Shown: in pieces, positions 25,980 to 33,484 of the stretch
Layout: each line of letters opens with the position of its first letter
Numbering within the stretch: the stretch's first letter is position 1
Source of the DNA: Akkermansia sp.
GTDB taxonomy: Bacteria; Verrucomicrobiota; Verrucomicrobiia; Verrucomicrobiales; Akkermansiaceae
DNA: 50,687 bases
NCBI GenBank assembly: GCA_024405435.1
Contig: JAKSOU010000013.1
Coordinates: 1 to 50,687 of the forward strand
Direction: 5' to 3'
Translations under genes and position numbers: made by a program
Notes under the pieces: model-generated
What the model saw: the letters and a program-made list of their open reading frames with translations, nothing else
Database searches by the model: none
Told to the model about the DNA's origin: nothing

Positions 25980-26372
25980 GTGTGGGATGTGGAAATAAGA
26001 CCGGGCTTCCAGGGGAAGGGCGGCTGGCGGGATGCCGTTGTTGTCGCCTTTTACAGGAAGTCAAGCCTGCTGGGGCATGTGGTGATACCGCACGCAAACC
26101 ACAGCGACATGGCGGACATCCACTTTCATGATTCCAAGCACTGCACCATTGATGCCGGACGCGTGGCGAAAGTGGAGGTCGATCTGGAAAAGTGCGAATA
26201 CGTTTTGACGCAGACAGGCGCAAACGGCGATACGGGGAAAAGGGAAAAAATGTCTATTTTCGACTTCTCGGCCGATGAAGTGGGATGCGAGAACAACTGC
26301 GAATTGCACTACCACCCGGCCAAGGAGGAATGGAAGCGCTTCTACCTCCGCTGGAGCGCTTATGTATTGTGA
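25980..26372 (+). CDS. Unknown small protein directly behind the ankyrin gene
   Basis: A 130-aa frame that I do not recognise. It starts at a GTG 2 nt after the ankyrin stop, so translation is probably coupled. No signal peptide is present. The sequence is mixed alpha/beta in character, with six Cys-free strands early and later Cys and His residues (HFHDSKHC, EVGCENNCELHYHP). It has the same lower third-position GC as the ankyrin gene, and no other frame across it is open for a comparable length, which supports real coding. The abrupt start VWDVEIRPGFQGKGGW resembles the interior of a protein, so it may be a 5'-truncated remnant. Confidence 0.5.
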   Translation: MWDVEIRPGFQGKGGWRDAVVVAFYRKSSLLGHVVIPHANHSDMADIHFHDSKHCTIDAGRVAKVEVDLEKCEYVLTQTGANGDTGKREKMSIFDFSADEVGCENNCELHYHPAKEEWKRFYLRWSAYVL

Positions 26373-26452
26373 TCAGCGGCGGCAACGGTGGCTGGCGTGC
26401 GGGCGGGTCAGGGTATGCGCGCCATTCGGTGCCAGGCATTTGCCGCGCGGCC

Positions 26453-27832
26453 TCACCTGCCCTTGGGGAAGGTTCGGCGGAAGGTTCCGGTGAAGCGGAT
26501 GAGCAGGAGCGCCGCGGCCAGCGTAAGGCTCACGATGAAGCTCACCCACGCGCCCGCCGGGCCCAGCTGCGGGCAGAGCCAGTCCGTGCGGATGAGGACG
26601 ACCGCCAGCGGGAATCCCACCACCCAGTATGAGACGATGTTCACCCAGGTGAGCGCCTTGGTGTCGTGGCAGGCGCGCAGCAGGCCGCTGAGGAAGGCCT
26701 GGGTGGTGTCGGAGAGCTGGTAGACGGCGCAGAGTGTGGCGAGGGGAACGGCAATCTGGATGATTTCGCGCTCGGAGGTGTAGAGGGAGATGATGTCCTC
26801 CGCGAAGAAGAGGAGGCCGGCCATGAAGGGGGCCATGGCGGCGAGGGCGCAGGCGGCGGCGGTGCGCACCAGTGCGGTGAAGGCGGGGCGGTTCTGCGCG
26901 CCCACGTGGTAGGCGGCGCGGATGGAGGCGGCGATGCTCAGGCTCAGCGGCAGCATGAACACCACGCCGGACATGTTGATGACGATTTGGTGGGCGGAGA
27001 CGGCCATCTTGCCGAGCGGGGCAATGACGGGGGTGAGGGCGGAGAAGAAGGTCATCTCGCAAAGGGAAGCCACGCCAAGGGGGAAACCCAGACGCAGGAT
27101 TTTCCGCACCTGCTGGCGGTTGGCCCTGCGGCGCGCCACCATGCACTGCGCGGCCTGGCGGTGGCGGCGGGAGGCGAACATGAGCGCCAGCAGCCCCAGC
27201 ATCATGCCCCAGTGGATGATGGAGGTGGCCAGCCCGCAGCCCGCGCCGCCCAGGGCGGGGAACGGCCCCCAGCCAAACACGAAGGCCAGGTTGGCGGGAA
27301 TGTTCACCCCCAGCCCCAGCAGGGCGGTCACCATGCCGGGGCGTACCTGCCCGTTGCCCTCGAAATTGCCCTGTATCAGGCGCAGCAGCACGCTCGCGGG
27401 AACGCCCGTCATCATGAAATACACGTACCAGCGCGCCGTGTGCGCCATGCCCGCGTCGTCCGTCACGTAGTCGAAGATGAACGAGCCCAGGTAAAGCGCC
27501 ACCAGCTCCACCGCCATCAGGAACCACGCCAGGTGCAGCCCGCTGTGCAGCAGCGCGCCGATGCGCCCGGGGTTGCCCGCCCCGCGCAGGCGCGATATCA
27601 TGGGCGTGGTGATGGTGAGCACCATGCCCACCGCCACCAGGATGGGCGCGGACACGGATGCGCCCAGGCCCACGCCCGCCAGCTCCGTGGCCCCTGCCCT
27701 GCCCGCCACTATCGTGTCAATGACACCCATGCCCATGTGCAGCAGGTTGGCAATGTACAGCGGCCCCATCAGGGAGAGCAGGCGGCGCAACTCCCCGCGG
27801 TCAATCCACCCGCTGTATCTTCCGTTTGCCAT
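26453..27832 (-). CDS. MATE-family efflux transporter
   Basis: A 459-aa inner-membrane protein with 12 hydrophobic segments, of the multidrug and toxic compound extrusion family (NorM-like), which exports cationic drugs or metabolites using a Na+ or H+ gradient. Characteristic phrases are GPLYIANLLHMGMGVIDTIVAGRAG in segment 1, FEGNGQVRPGMVTALLGLGVNIPANL in the middle, and SAHQIVINMSGVVFMLPLSLSIAASIR in the second half. The start ATG at 27832 (MANGRYSG) is chosen because the open frame upstream runs through tRNA-Glu. The gene lies 48 nt after the tRNA, whose terminator is in between; no clear promoter for it was found. Confidence 0.9.
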   Translation of the reverse strand: MANGRYSGWIDRGELRRLLSLMGPLYIANLLHMGMGVIDTIVAGRAGATELAGVGLGASVSAPILVAVGMVLTITTPMISRLRGAGNPGRIGALLHSGLHLAWFLMAVELVALYLGSFIFDYVTDDAGMAHTARWYVYFMMTGVPASVLLRLIQGNFEGNGQVRPGMVTALLGLGVNIPANLAFVFGWGPFPALGGAGCGLATSIIHWGMMLGLLALMFASRRHRQAAQCMVARRRANRQQVRKILRLGFPLGVASLCEMTFFSALTPVIAPLGKMAVSAHQIVINMSGVVFMLPLSLSIAASIRAAYHVGAQNRPAFTALVRTAAACALAAMAPFMAGLLFFAEDIISLYTSEREIIQIAVPLATLCAVYQLSDTTQAFLSGLLRACHDTKALTWVNIVSYWVVGFPLAVVLIRTDWLCPQLGPAGAWVSFIVSLTLAAALLLIRFTGTFRRTFPKGR

Positions 27833-27840
27833 GGCGTGAT

Positions 27841-27871
27841 AAAAATGCCTGCCTCCGCGGCGGAGGCAGGC
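27841..27871 (-). terminator. Intrinsic terminator of tRNA-Glu
   Basis: Palindrome at 27847-27871 with 12-nt arms around one base, followed on the minus strand by ATTTTTATC. It ends the tRNA transcript and lies directly in front of the MATE gene. Confidence 0.75.
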
Positions 27872-27879
27872 TTCGGTAG

Positions 27880-27951
27880 CATCTGGAACGGGAATCGAAC
27901 CCGTGTTGCAGGAATGAAAATCCTGAGTCCTAACCCCTAGACGATCCAGAC
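27880..27951 (-). tRNA. tRNA-Glu (anticodon UUC)
   Basis: 72-nt cloverleaf on the minus strand. The acceptor arm GTCTGGA pairs with TCCAGAT (one G-U), the anticodon stem is CAGGA/TCCTG with loop TTTTCAT, giving anticodon TTC. The T arm is ACGGG-TTCGATT-CCCGT. The discriminator is G and CCA is not encoded. A promoter lies upstream and a terminator downstream. Confidence 0.93.
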
Positions 27952-27983
27952 ATGGGTTGCACCCGCATATCAGGCGCGGCGGC

Positions 27984-28012
27984 ATGTTACCAGCATACTC
28001 CACCCATGGCAA
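27984..28012 (-). promoter_or_regulatory. Promoter of tRNA-Glu
   Basis: On the minus strand TTGCCA (28012-28007), 17-bp spacer, TAACAT (27989-27984); transcription should start about 26 nt before the tRNA. Confidence 0.6.
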
Positions 28013-28096
28013 GCCCAAAATCCCACTTTTTTTCTTGCAGACGCAAAATTCGCCGCGCGGTTGGCGTGCCATGCTGGGTGGTGGCGGGGGCGTACC

Positions 28097-28200
28097 CCCC
28101 TGCGCCTTTCAGCGCAGGGGCCCGTTCCCGCGCGGCGAACGCCGCGCCGAACTCTCCAAATCGTAAATCGTAAATCGTAAATTGTAAATTGTAAATTATC
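28097..28200. repeat. Composite repeat: hairpin, GC palindrome and heptamer array
   Basis: Three parts in order: a 9-bp hairpin (28097-28120, CCCCTGCGC with GCGCAGGGG), a GC palindrome GCGCGGC-GAAC-GCCGCGC (28130-28147), and six heptamers AAATCGT/AAATTGT (28158-28200). The same order in inverted orientation is found at 36576-36699. Partial forms are at 43367-43427 and 49066-49126. Together with 27952-28096, which shows only the tRNA promoter, this fills the gap before sulP. Confidence 0.85.
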
Positions 28201-28251
28201 AGAACACCACGCCTTGCCTTGAATCGTTGCCTTGAATCGTCAAGTTCTGCC

Positions 28252-28280
28252 TTGAAGGGGCGCGCCCACCATGGTAGAAT
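28252..28280 (+). promoter_or_regulatory. Sigma70-like promoter of the SulP gene
   Basis: TTGAAG (28252-28257), 17-bp spacer, TAGAAT (28275-28280). The ATG at 28289 is 8 nt after the -10 box, predicting a leader of about 2 nt. The alternative ATG at 28271 lies inside the promoter and is rejected. Confidence 0.65.
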
Positions 28281-28288
28281 GCGGGGGA

Positions 28289-30136
28289 ATGAACACGGCG
28301 GCGCAGAGGCTCCGCGCGGGCTGGAAGGGCCTGCGGCGGTTCGTGACCCAGGGCATGGTGGACCCCCTGCCCGCGCGCCATGCGCTGAAGGGCTACACCT
28401 GGGGCAAGGCCGGGCGCGATTTGAAGGCGGCCACGGATGTGGCGCTGGTGGGGCTTCCGCAGGGCATGGCGTTTGCGGCCATGGCGGGCCTGGACAGCAT
28501 CTACGGCATCATGGCGGCCACGGTGGGCACGTTCATTGCGCCTTTGTTCACGCGGTGCAGCCTGACGGTGAGCGGGCCGAGCAACGCCACGGCGTTCATG
28601 CTGGCGAGCTTCTTCCTGGCGGCCTCTCCGTTCATCCAGCAGGAGCCGATGGTGTTTGTGCCGCTGATTGTGTTCCTGGCGGGCGTGCTGTGCGTGATCG
28701 GCGCGTTTGTGAAAGCCACGGAGATGCTGCAGTTTGTGAGCCGCAGCGTGCTGGTGGGCTACATCACGGGTGCCGCCACCCTCATCATCGCCTCCCAGCT
28801 GCGGTACGTGATGGGCATCAACGACGTCTATGCCGGCAGCTCGTTCTTCTCCATGACCATGGCCATCTTCCGCAACCTGGACATGGTGCAGTGGCAGCCG
28901 ATTGTGCTGGGCACGCTGTCGTTCCTGCTGTTCATCCCGCTGCGGCGGCATTTCCGGTGCCTGCCGACGTTTGCGGTGATTCTGGTGGTGATGAGCGGGC
29001 TGAACTGGGTACTGAGCCAGCCGTGGACGGGCGGCACGTTCGCGGGGGTGCGCATGCTGAAGGACTTCACGTTCAGCGACCTCACGTTCCGCGCGCCGGA
29101 GCTCGGCGCGCTGCCGGGGCATTTCGCGGAGCTCTTCCCCATCGTCATCGGTATCGCCTTCCTCTCCACCCTGGAGCAGACCGTGATGAGCAAGACCATC
29201 TCCGCCAAGACCGGGGAGCCCCTCAACCTCAACCAGGACACCTTCGCCGTGGGCATGGCCAACATCGCGTCCTCGTTCACCACATCGCTCCCCTGCTCCG
29301 CCTCACTCACGCGCTCCGCGCTCAACTACAACTCCGGGGCGGCCACGCGCTTCTCCGGCGTGTACTGCGGGCTCATCTGCCTGGGCATCACCTTCGTGCT
29401 GGCGGGATTCCCGCTGATTTCGCGCATTCCGCACAGCGTGCTGGCGGCGCTGGTGCTGGCCAACGCGGTTTCGCTGTTCGACCGCAAGCTGCTGCGCATC
29501 TGCTACCGCTCCACGCCGGGGGACGCGGCGGTGCTGGTGCTGACGTTCCTGGCGGCGCTGATGCTGCCGCTGCACATAGCGATATTCGTGGGCGTGGTGC
29601 TGTCGGTCTCGCTGTTCCTGCGGAAGGCGGCCAAGCCGGAGCTGGTGGAGTACACCATCGACGGCGAGGGCACGCTCATGCAGCTGGGCGACAAGGCGGA
29701 CCGCCTGCCGCAGGTTTCCATCGTGCACGTGGAGGGCGACCTCTTCTTCGGCGCGGCGGATTTGTTCCGCAAGCAGGTGGCGCGCATCGCGGAGGACCCC
29801 TCGCTGGCCGTGGTGGTGCTGCGCATGCGCAACGCGCGCAACCTGGACGCCACCTCGGTGTGCGCGCTGGAGGAGCTCATCAAGTTCATCCGCGAGAAAG
29901 GGCGCCACATCATCATCTCCGGCGCCAGCCGGGAGGTGTACCGCATCCTGCGCAAGAGCGGCGTGCTCGCGCTGCTGCAGGAGGGCTGCGCCAAGGGGGA
30001 GAGCAACATCTACCTGGTGGAGCCCAAGAACCCCAACATGTCCACCCGCCGCGCCCTCATGCGCGCCCAGCAGCTCCTCGGCGGCAGCAAGGCGGACATC
30101 TCCATCTACACCACCCGCACCTCCGAACCCGCGTGA
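28289..30136 (+). CDS. SulP-family anion transporter with STAS domain
   Basis: A 615-aa inner-membrane protein of the SulP/SLC26 family, which moves sulfate, bicarbonate or other anions. The first 440 residues are strongly hydrophobic and include the family signature DVALVGLPQGMAFAAMAGLDSIYGI (about residues 50-74), SGPSNATAFMLASFF, and NLNQDTFAVGMANI in the core. The last 165 residues form a STAS domain with VSIVHVEGDLFFGAADLF and the nucleotide-binding-like loop LDATSVCALEEL. The substrate is not evident: no carbonic anhydrase or sulfate-assimilation gene is nearby. It overlaps mutY by 4 bp (GTGA), so the two are probably translated in sequence. Confidence 0.9.
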   Translation: MNTAAQRLRAGWKGLRRFVTQGMVDPLPARHALKGYTWGKAGRDLKAATDVALVGLPQGMAFAAMAGLDSIYGIMAATVGTFIAPLFTRCSLTVSGPSNATAFMLASFFLAASPFIQQEPMVFVPLIVFLAGVLCVIGAFVKATEMLQFVSRSVLVGYITGAATLIIASQLRYVMGINDVYAGSSFFSMTMAIFRNLDMVQWQPIVLGTLSFLLFIPLRRHFRCLPTFAVILVVMSGLNWVLSQPWTGGTFAGVRMLKDFTFSDLTFRAPELGALPGHFAELFPIVIGIAFLSTLEQTVMSKTISAKTGEPLNLNQDTFAVGMANIASSFTTSLPCSASLTRSALNYNSGAATRFSGVYCGLICLGITFVLAGFPLISRIPHSVLAALVLANAVSLFDRKLLRICYRSTPGDAAVLVLTFLAALMLPLHIAIFVGVVLSVSLFLRKAAKPELVEYTIDGEGTLMQLGDKADRLPQVSIVHVEGDLFFGAADLFRKQVARIAEDPSLAVVVLRMRNARNLDATSVCALEELIKFIREKGRHIIISGASREVYRILRKSGVLALLQEGCAKGESNIYLVEPKNPNMSTRRALMRAQQLLGGSKADISIYTTRTSEPA

Positions 30137-31143
30137 ACCCGCAGGAACGCCAGCAAATCGCGCAGGCCCTGGCAGACTGGTTCCACGCCAACGGGCGGGA
30201 CTACCCCTGGCGGCGCACCACCGACCCCTGGGCCATCCTGGTGAGCGAGATCATGCTCCAGCAGACCACCCTTCCCACCGTGCTGGGGCGGTACGGCGAG
30301 TGGATGCGCCGCTTCCCCACGCCGCAGGATCTGGCCGCCGCCACGGAAGATGAGGCCCTGCGCTCCTGGGAGGGCTTGGGGTACTACCGCCGCGTGCGCT
30401 CGCTGCGCGCGGCCGCGCAGGCCATCGTGGAGCGCCACGCCGGCGTGTTCCCCACGGAGGCGGCGGACATCCGCGCCCTGCCGGGAATCGGCGACTACAC
30501 GGCGGGCGCGGTGCTGAGCTTTGCGTTCAACAAGCCCGCCCCGCTGGTGGATGCCAACGTGGCGCGCGTGTTCGCCCGCCTCTGCAACAGCCGCACCCCC
30601 GTGGACTCCCCCGCCGGGCGCCGGGAGCAGTGGCGACTGGCCGAGCAGATGCTGCACCGCACGGACCCGCGCGCGTACAACTCCGCACTCATGGAGCTGG
30701 GCCAGCTGGTGTGCACCGCGGGCGCGCCGCAGTGCCTGCTCTGCCCCGTCCGCGCCTGGTGCCGCGCAAAGGACAAAAACCCCGCGGAGCTGCCCGTCAA
30801 GCTGCCCAAAAAGCAAACCACCGCGCTGGAGCACTGGGATATCCTGCACGTCACCAAACGCGGCATCCTGCTGGAGCTCCAGCCGGAGGGCCGCCGCCAC
30901 GCCGGGCTGTGGCGCCTCCCCCGCCGCAGCCAAGAGGAGGTGCAGGACCTGGAGCACATCGCGGACCAGGCTTACAGCGTCACCCGCTACAGGGTCACCC
31001 GCCACCTCCACCGCGCCGCACCCGGCACCCGCCCCCGCAAGGGTGAATCCTACATCCCCCTGCACGGGCTGGAGCAAATCCCCATGGCATCGCCGGACCG
31101 CAAAATCATCAACGGCCTCATTTCCGGTTCCCGTACGCGGTGA
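30133..31143 (+). CDS. mutY: A/G-specific adenine glycosylase MutY
   Basis: Removes adenine mispaired with 8-oxoguanine or guanine in base excision repair. From GTG 30133 it is 336 aa, normal for the family. Visible features are the catalytic Glu in LVSEIMLQQT, the helix-hairpin-helix LPGIGDYTAGAV, the catalytic Asp in LVDANVARVFAR, and the [4Fe-4S] ligands spaced C-x6-C-x2-C-x5-C (CTAGAPQCLLCPVRAWC). The C-terminal 110 residues correspond to the NUDIX-like 8-oxoG recognition domain. The frame is open far upstream, but that part is a shadow of sulP; GTG 30133 overlaps the sulP stop by 4 bp. A short heptamer remnant (31148-31163) follows its stop. Confidence 0.93.
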   Translation: MNPQERQQIAQALADWFHANGRDYPWRRTTDPWAILVSEIMLQQTTLPTVLGRYGEWMRRFPTPQDLAAATEDEALRSWEGLGYYRRVRSLRAAAQAIVERHAGVFPTEAADIRALPGIGDYTAGAVLSFAFNKPAPLVDANVARVFARLCNSRTPVDSPAGRREQWRLAEQMLHRTDPRAYNSALMELGQLVCTAGAPQCLLCPVRAWCRAKDKNPAELPVKLPKKQTTALEHWDILHVTKRGILLELQPEGRRHAGLWRLPRRSQEEVQDLEHIADQAYSVTRYRVTRHLHRAAPGTRPRKGESYIPLHGLEQIPMASPDRKIINGLISGSRTR

Positions 31144-31147
31144 GGGA

Positions 31148-31163
31148 GATTTACGATTTGGGA
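31148..31163. repeat. Short heptamer-array remnant behind mutY
   Basis: ATTTACGATTTGGGAA, 4 nt after the mutY stop, in the same stop-to-array orientation as at 36576. No GC palindrome follows. The rest of the convergent gap (31164-31247) shows nothing certain. Confidence 0.55.
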
Positions 31164-31247
31164 ATAATGGTGCGCCATGGCCTGCACCTCTCCGGGCGTT
31201 TTTCCTCTGTATCGACAAACGGAAACTCCCTTTTTGGGATTGGGGAA

Positions 31248-32306
31248 TCATAGAGCCCGCATGCCGGTGGGTGCGGGTTGCTGCTGGGTGATGCAGTGGA
31301 TGGCACCGCCCTCAATCACCAGGCGGCGGGCGTCTATGCCCACCACTTGCCTGCCGGGGAAGCACTCCCGCAGGATGCCCAGCGCGCGGTCGTCGTTGCG
31401 CTCCTGCATGAAGACGGGCACAACCACGGCGCCGTTGCAGATGAGGAAGTTCGCATAGCTGGCGGGCAGCTGCTCCAGGCGCCAATCGCGCGCCACCAGC
31501 GGCTCCGGCATGGGCAGGGGAATGATTTCCACGCGGTGCCCGGCGGGCGTGCGCAGGTCCTGCAGGCGCTCGTTGTTCTCCGCCAGGTTGCGGTAGTGCG
31601 GGGAGTGCGGGTCCGGCTCCACGATGGAGACCGCGGCCTCCGCGTTCACAAAGCGCACCATGTCGTCGATGTGCCCGTCCGTGTCGTCGCCCTCAATCCC
31701 CCTGCCGAGCCAGAAGACCTGTTTTGTGCCCAGCATGCGGTGCAGCTCGGCCTCCACGGCCGCCTTGTCCATGGCGGGGTTGCGGTTGGGGTTGAGGAGC
31801 ACGGCCTCCGTGGTGAGCAGCAGACCCTCCCCGTTGCCCTCGATGGCACCGCCCTCCAGCACCATGCGGCTCTCCAGCCGCGGCAGGGAAAGGCTCTCCG
31901 CCGTGTGCGCGGGGATTCCGTTGTCCAGATTCCAGGGCGCGAACTTGCCGCCCCACGCGTTGAACTGCCAGTCCGCGATTTGCAGGGCGCCATCGCTGCG
32001 CTGCACGAAGATGGGGCCGTGGTCGCGGCACCACACGTCGTTGGTGGGGTGGTTGTAGAGCGCGAAGTTCTGCACGCCGCGCCGCGCCAGGCGCTCGCGG
32101 ATGCCGGCGTGCAGCGCGGCGGCGGCGTTGATGCACACCTGCGCGTGCGGCGCCACCGCGGCGGCCAGGTCCGCATAGCGCTCCAGCAGCTCCGCCAGGC
32201 CGCCCTGCCACAAATCCCCGCGGTGCGGCCAGGATATCCACACGGCATCCTGCCTCTCCCATTCCGCGGGCCAGCGCAGCGCGTCTCCCTGTTCCGGCGT
32301 GGTCAT
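31248..32306 (-). CDS. aguA: Agmatine deiminase
   Basis: Hydrolyses agmatine to N-carbamoylputrescine and ammonia in the cytoplasm, the step before AguB (3-683). The 352-aa product shows the family features: WPHRGDLW near the N-terminus, NDVWCRDHGPIFV, the LEGGAIEGNGEG segment, GDDTDGHIDDMVRFV, and the nucleophile Cys in GGAIHCITQQQP near the C-terminus. The ATG at 32306 overlaps the stop of the upstream 32303-32674 gene (ATGA), so the two are translationally coupled. The frame is open further upstream only as a shadow. It is separated from aguB by some 30 kb, although the two enzymes are often encoded together. Confidence 0.94.
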   Translation of the reverse strand: MTTPEQGDALRWPAEWERQDAVWISWPHRGDLWQGGLAELLERYADLAAAVAPHAQVCINAAAALHAGIRERLARRGVQNFALYNHPTNDVWCRDHGPIFVQRSDGALQIADWQFNAWGGKFAPWNLDNGIPAHTAESLSLPRLESRMVLEGGAIEGNGEGLLLTTEAVLLNPNRNPAMDKAAVEAELHRMLGTKQVFWLGRGIEGDDTDGHIDDMVRFVNAEAAVSIVEPDPHSPHYRNLAENNERLQDLRTPAGHRVEIIPLPMPEPLVARDWRLEQLPASYANFLICNGAVVVPVFMQERNDDRALGILRECFPGRQVVGIDARRLVIEGGAIHCITQQQPAPTGMRAL

Positions 32307-32674
32307 GGCATGTAGGGGGTGTCCAGCAGCCCTGCCAGGGGCTCCAGGTTGTTGAACTGTTCCTGCGTGTCGCCCTCCTGGCGGCCGAACACGCCGGCGT
32401 GGATGAGGTTGTAGACAATGCTGCCGACATCCGCGGATTCCGTGACGCCCCAGTGCTCCAGCACGGTGGCGGCCAAGGGGCCGTATTCCTGCAGCGCGCA
32501 CGCGCAGAATCCCAGGTAGAGCTCCTCCGCGCTCAGGTGGGGCTGCTCCCCACCCTTGTGGTACTGCTCCATGGAGTAGTCCATCGCCTGCCGCATGAAG
32601 GCGTATGCGGCGGGCGCGTACGTGGCGTCGCGCCGCATGATTCCCTCCACGGCATCCTCGAAATTGAATGGCAT
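32303..32674 (-). CDS. Small conserved protein, Planctomycetes-Verrucomicrobia-restricted type
   Basis: A 123-aa soluble protein starting MPFNFEDAVEGIMRRD. The pattern YAPAAYAFMRQAMDY, then HLSAEELYLGFCACALQEYGPLA and VLEHWGVTESADVGSIVYNLI resembles the family I know as TIGR04138 (Minf_1886 type), described as restricted to Verrucomicrobia and Planctomycetes. Its function is unknown. It is the first gene of an operon with aguA, with a 4-bp overlap, and has a promoter ending 6 nt before its ATG. The tie to agmatine deiminase may be incidental. The family call is from memory of the pattern and supports the taxonomic placement. Confidence 0.68.
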   Translation of the reverse strand: MPFNFEDAVEGIMRRDATYAPAAYAFMRQAMDYSMEQYHKGGEQPHLSAEELYLGFCACALQEYGPLAATVLEHWGVTESADVGSIVYNLIHAGVFGRQEGDTQEQFNNLEPLAGLLDTPYMP

Positions 32675-32680
32675 GCCGGC

Positions 32681-32709
32681 ATGCTAGCATGATTTTGCGC
32701 GCCTGGCAA
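32681..32709 (-). promoter_or_regulatory. Promoter of the 32303-32674/aguA operon, leaderless
   Basis: On the minus strand TTGCCA (32709-32704), 17-bp spacer, TAGCAT (32686-32681), 6 nt before the ATG at 32674. Confidence 0.62.
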
Positions 32710-32768
32710 ATCTTTACCCCGCATCGCCTGCCCACCCCTGGTATGGTTGAGCGCACCCCCGCCATTGA

Positions 32769-32797
32769 TTGCCCGCCGCCGCGCCCGCTGCTAGCGT
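32769..32797 (+). promoter_or_regulatory. Sigma70-like promoter of the 32805 gene
   Basis: TTGCCC (32769-32774), 17-bp spacer, TAGCGT (32792-32797), 7 nt before the ATG at 32805; leaderless type. Confidence 0.5.
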
Positions 32798-32804
32798 GGC
32801 GGGC

Positions 32805-33398
32805 ATGTCTCTGCAACCAAACCAACTCCTGCGCACCAAGCGCGGCCTGGGCGGCATCCGCCTGCTGGACCACCCCGGCGTATTCTACCCCAAGAGCGTG
32901 CTGGTGGCCGCGCCCGGCATGCACCCCAACACCGGAATGCCCTACCGCAAGCCACCCGCCAACACCATCAGCTCCGCGGGCGCCGCAGCACTTTTCGGCA
33001 TCTGCACCTCCGCCATGCGGTTGCGCCTGCACCGCCACAAGGTGCGCTTCTACTTCGTCCGGGAATCCGTCCGCGCCGTCACCGTCTACTGGAGCCTGCG
33101 CCAAGTGCAGGCCCTGCACGCCAAGGTGGTGGAGTTCTCCGCCACCCCGCCGCGCGGCATGGTGGATTGGCGCCGCGCGATTGAAATGCTGCCCTGCTCC
33201 CGAACCTCGCTCCAGCGCCACGCCAGGAACGGAAGGGTCCGCGTGCGCAGGCTGCGCCGGAACACCGCAAGCGGCACCCAGACCATGTGCTACTACAACG
33301 TGGCGGACCTCAAGAAGCTGCGCACCTACCTCCTGTTCTGCGCGGAGCAGGAGCGCGCCGTCCGTGAGCGTTTCGGCCGCCGCCCCAGGCGTGCGTGA
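32805..33398 (+). CDS. Unknown basic protein, possible DNA binder
   Basis: Not recognised. The 197-aa protein is rich in Arg and has two segments that look like helix-turn-helix or excisionase/MerR-type winged motifs: NTISSAGAAALFGICTSAMR followed by LRLHRHKVRFYFV (about residues 45-80), and RAIEMLPCSRTSLQRHARNG followed by a basic wing RVRVRRLRR (about 125-155). This would fit a DNA-binding or regulatory role, but the evidence is pattern only. The gene is divergent from the aguA operon, with a leaderless-type promoter. The ATG at 32805 is preferred over the upstream in-frame ATG at 32769, which lies in the -35 box. Confidence 0.6.
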   Translation: MSLQPNQLLRTKRGLGGIRLLDHPGVFYPKSVLVAAPGMHPNTGMPYRKPPANTISSAGAAALFGICTSAMRLRLHRHKVRFYFVRESVRAVTVYWSLRQVQALHAKVVEFSATPPRGMVDWRRAIEMLPCSRTSLQRHARNGRVRVRRLRRNTASGTQTMCYYNVADLKKLRTYLLFCAEQERAVRERFGRRPRRA

Positions 33399-33444
33399 TG
33401 CATCCCGATGGTCTTTATGAATGGCGGTGTGGATTCTGGTCCTA

Positions 33445-33473
33445 TTGACATTCCATCCATTCCAAGTTAGACT
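33445..33473 (+). promoter_or_regulatory. Sigma70-like promoter of zupT
   Basis: TTGACA (33445-33450), 17-bp spacer, TAGACT (33468-33473); the ATG at 33485 is 11 nt further on. Confidence 0.68.
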
Positions 33474-33484
33474 CGCTTCCGTCC

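Noticed and set aside
28158..28200. Heptamer and hexamer arrays as CRISPR
   Set aside because: Units of 6-7 nt with no unique spacers, and no cas gene in the window.
28199..29122. 307-codon minus-strand frame ending at a heptamer array
   Set aside because: Considered as the missing gene next to the array, but its composition (Gln, Arg, His-rich) is that of an antisense shadow of sulP, which has clear family signatures.
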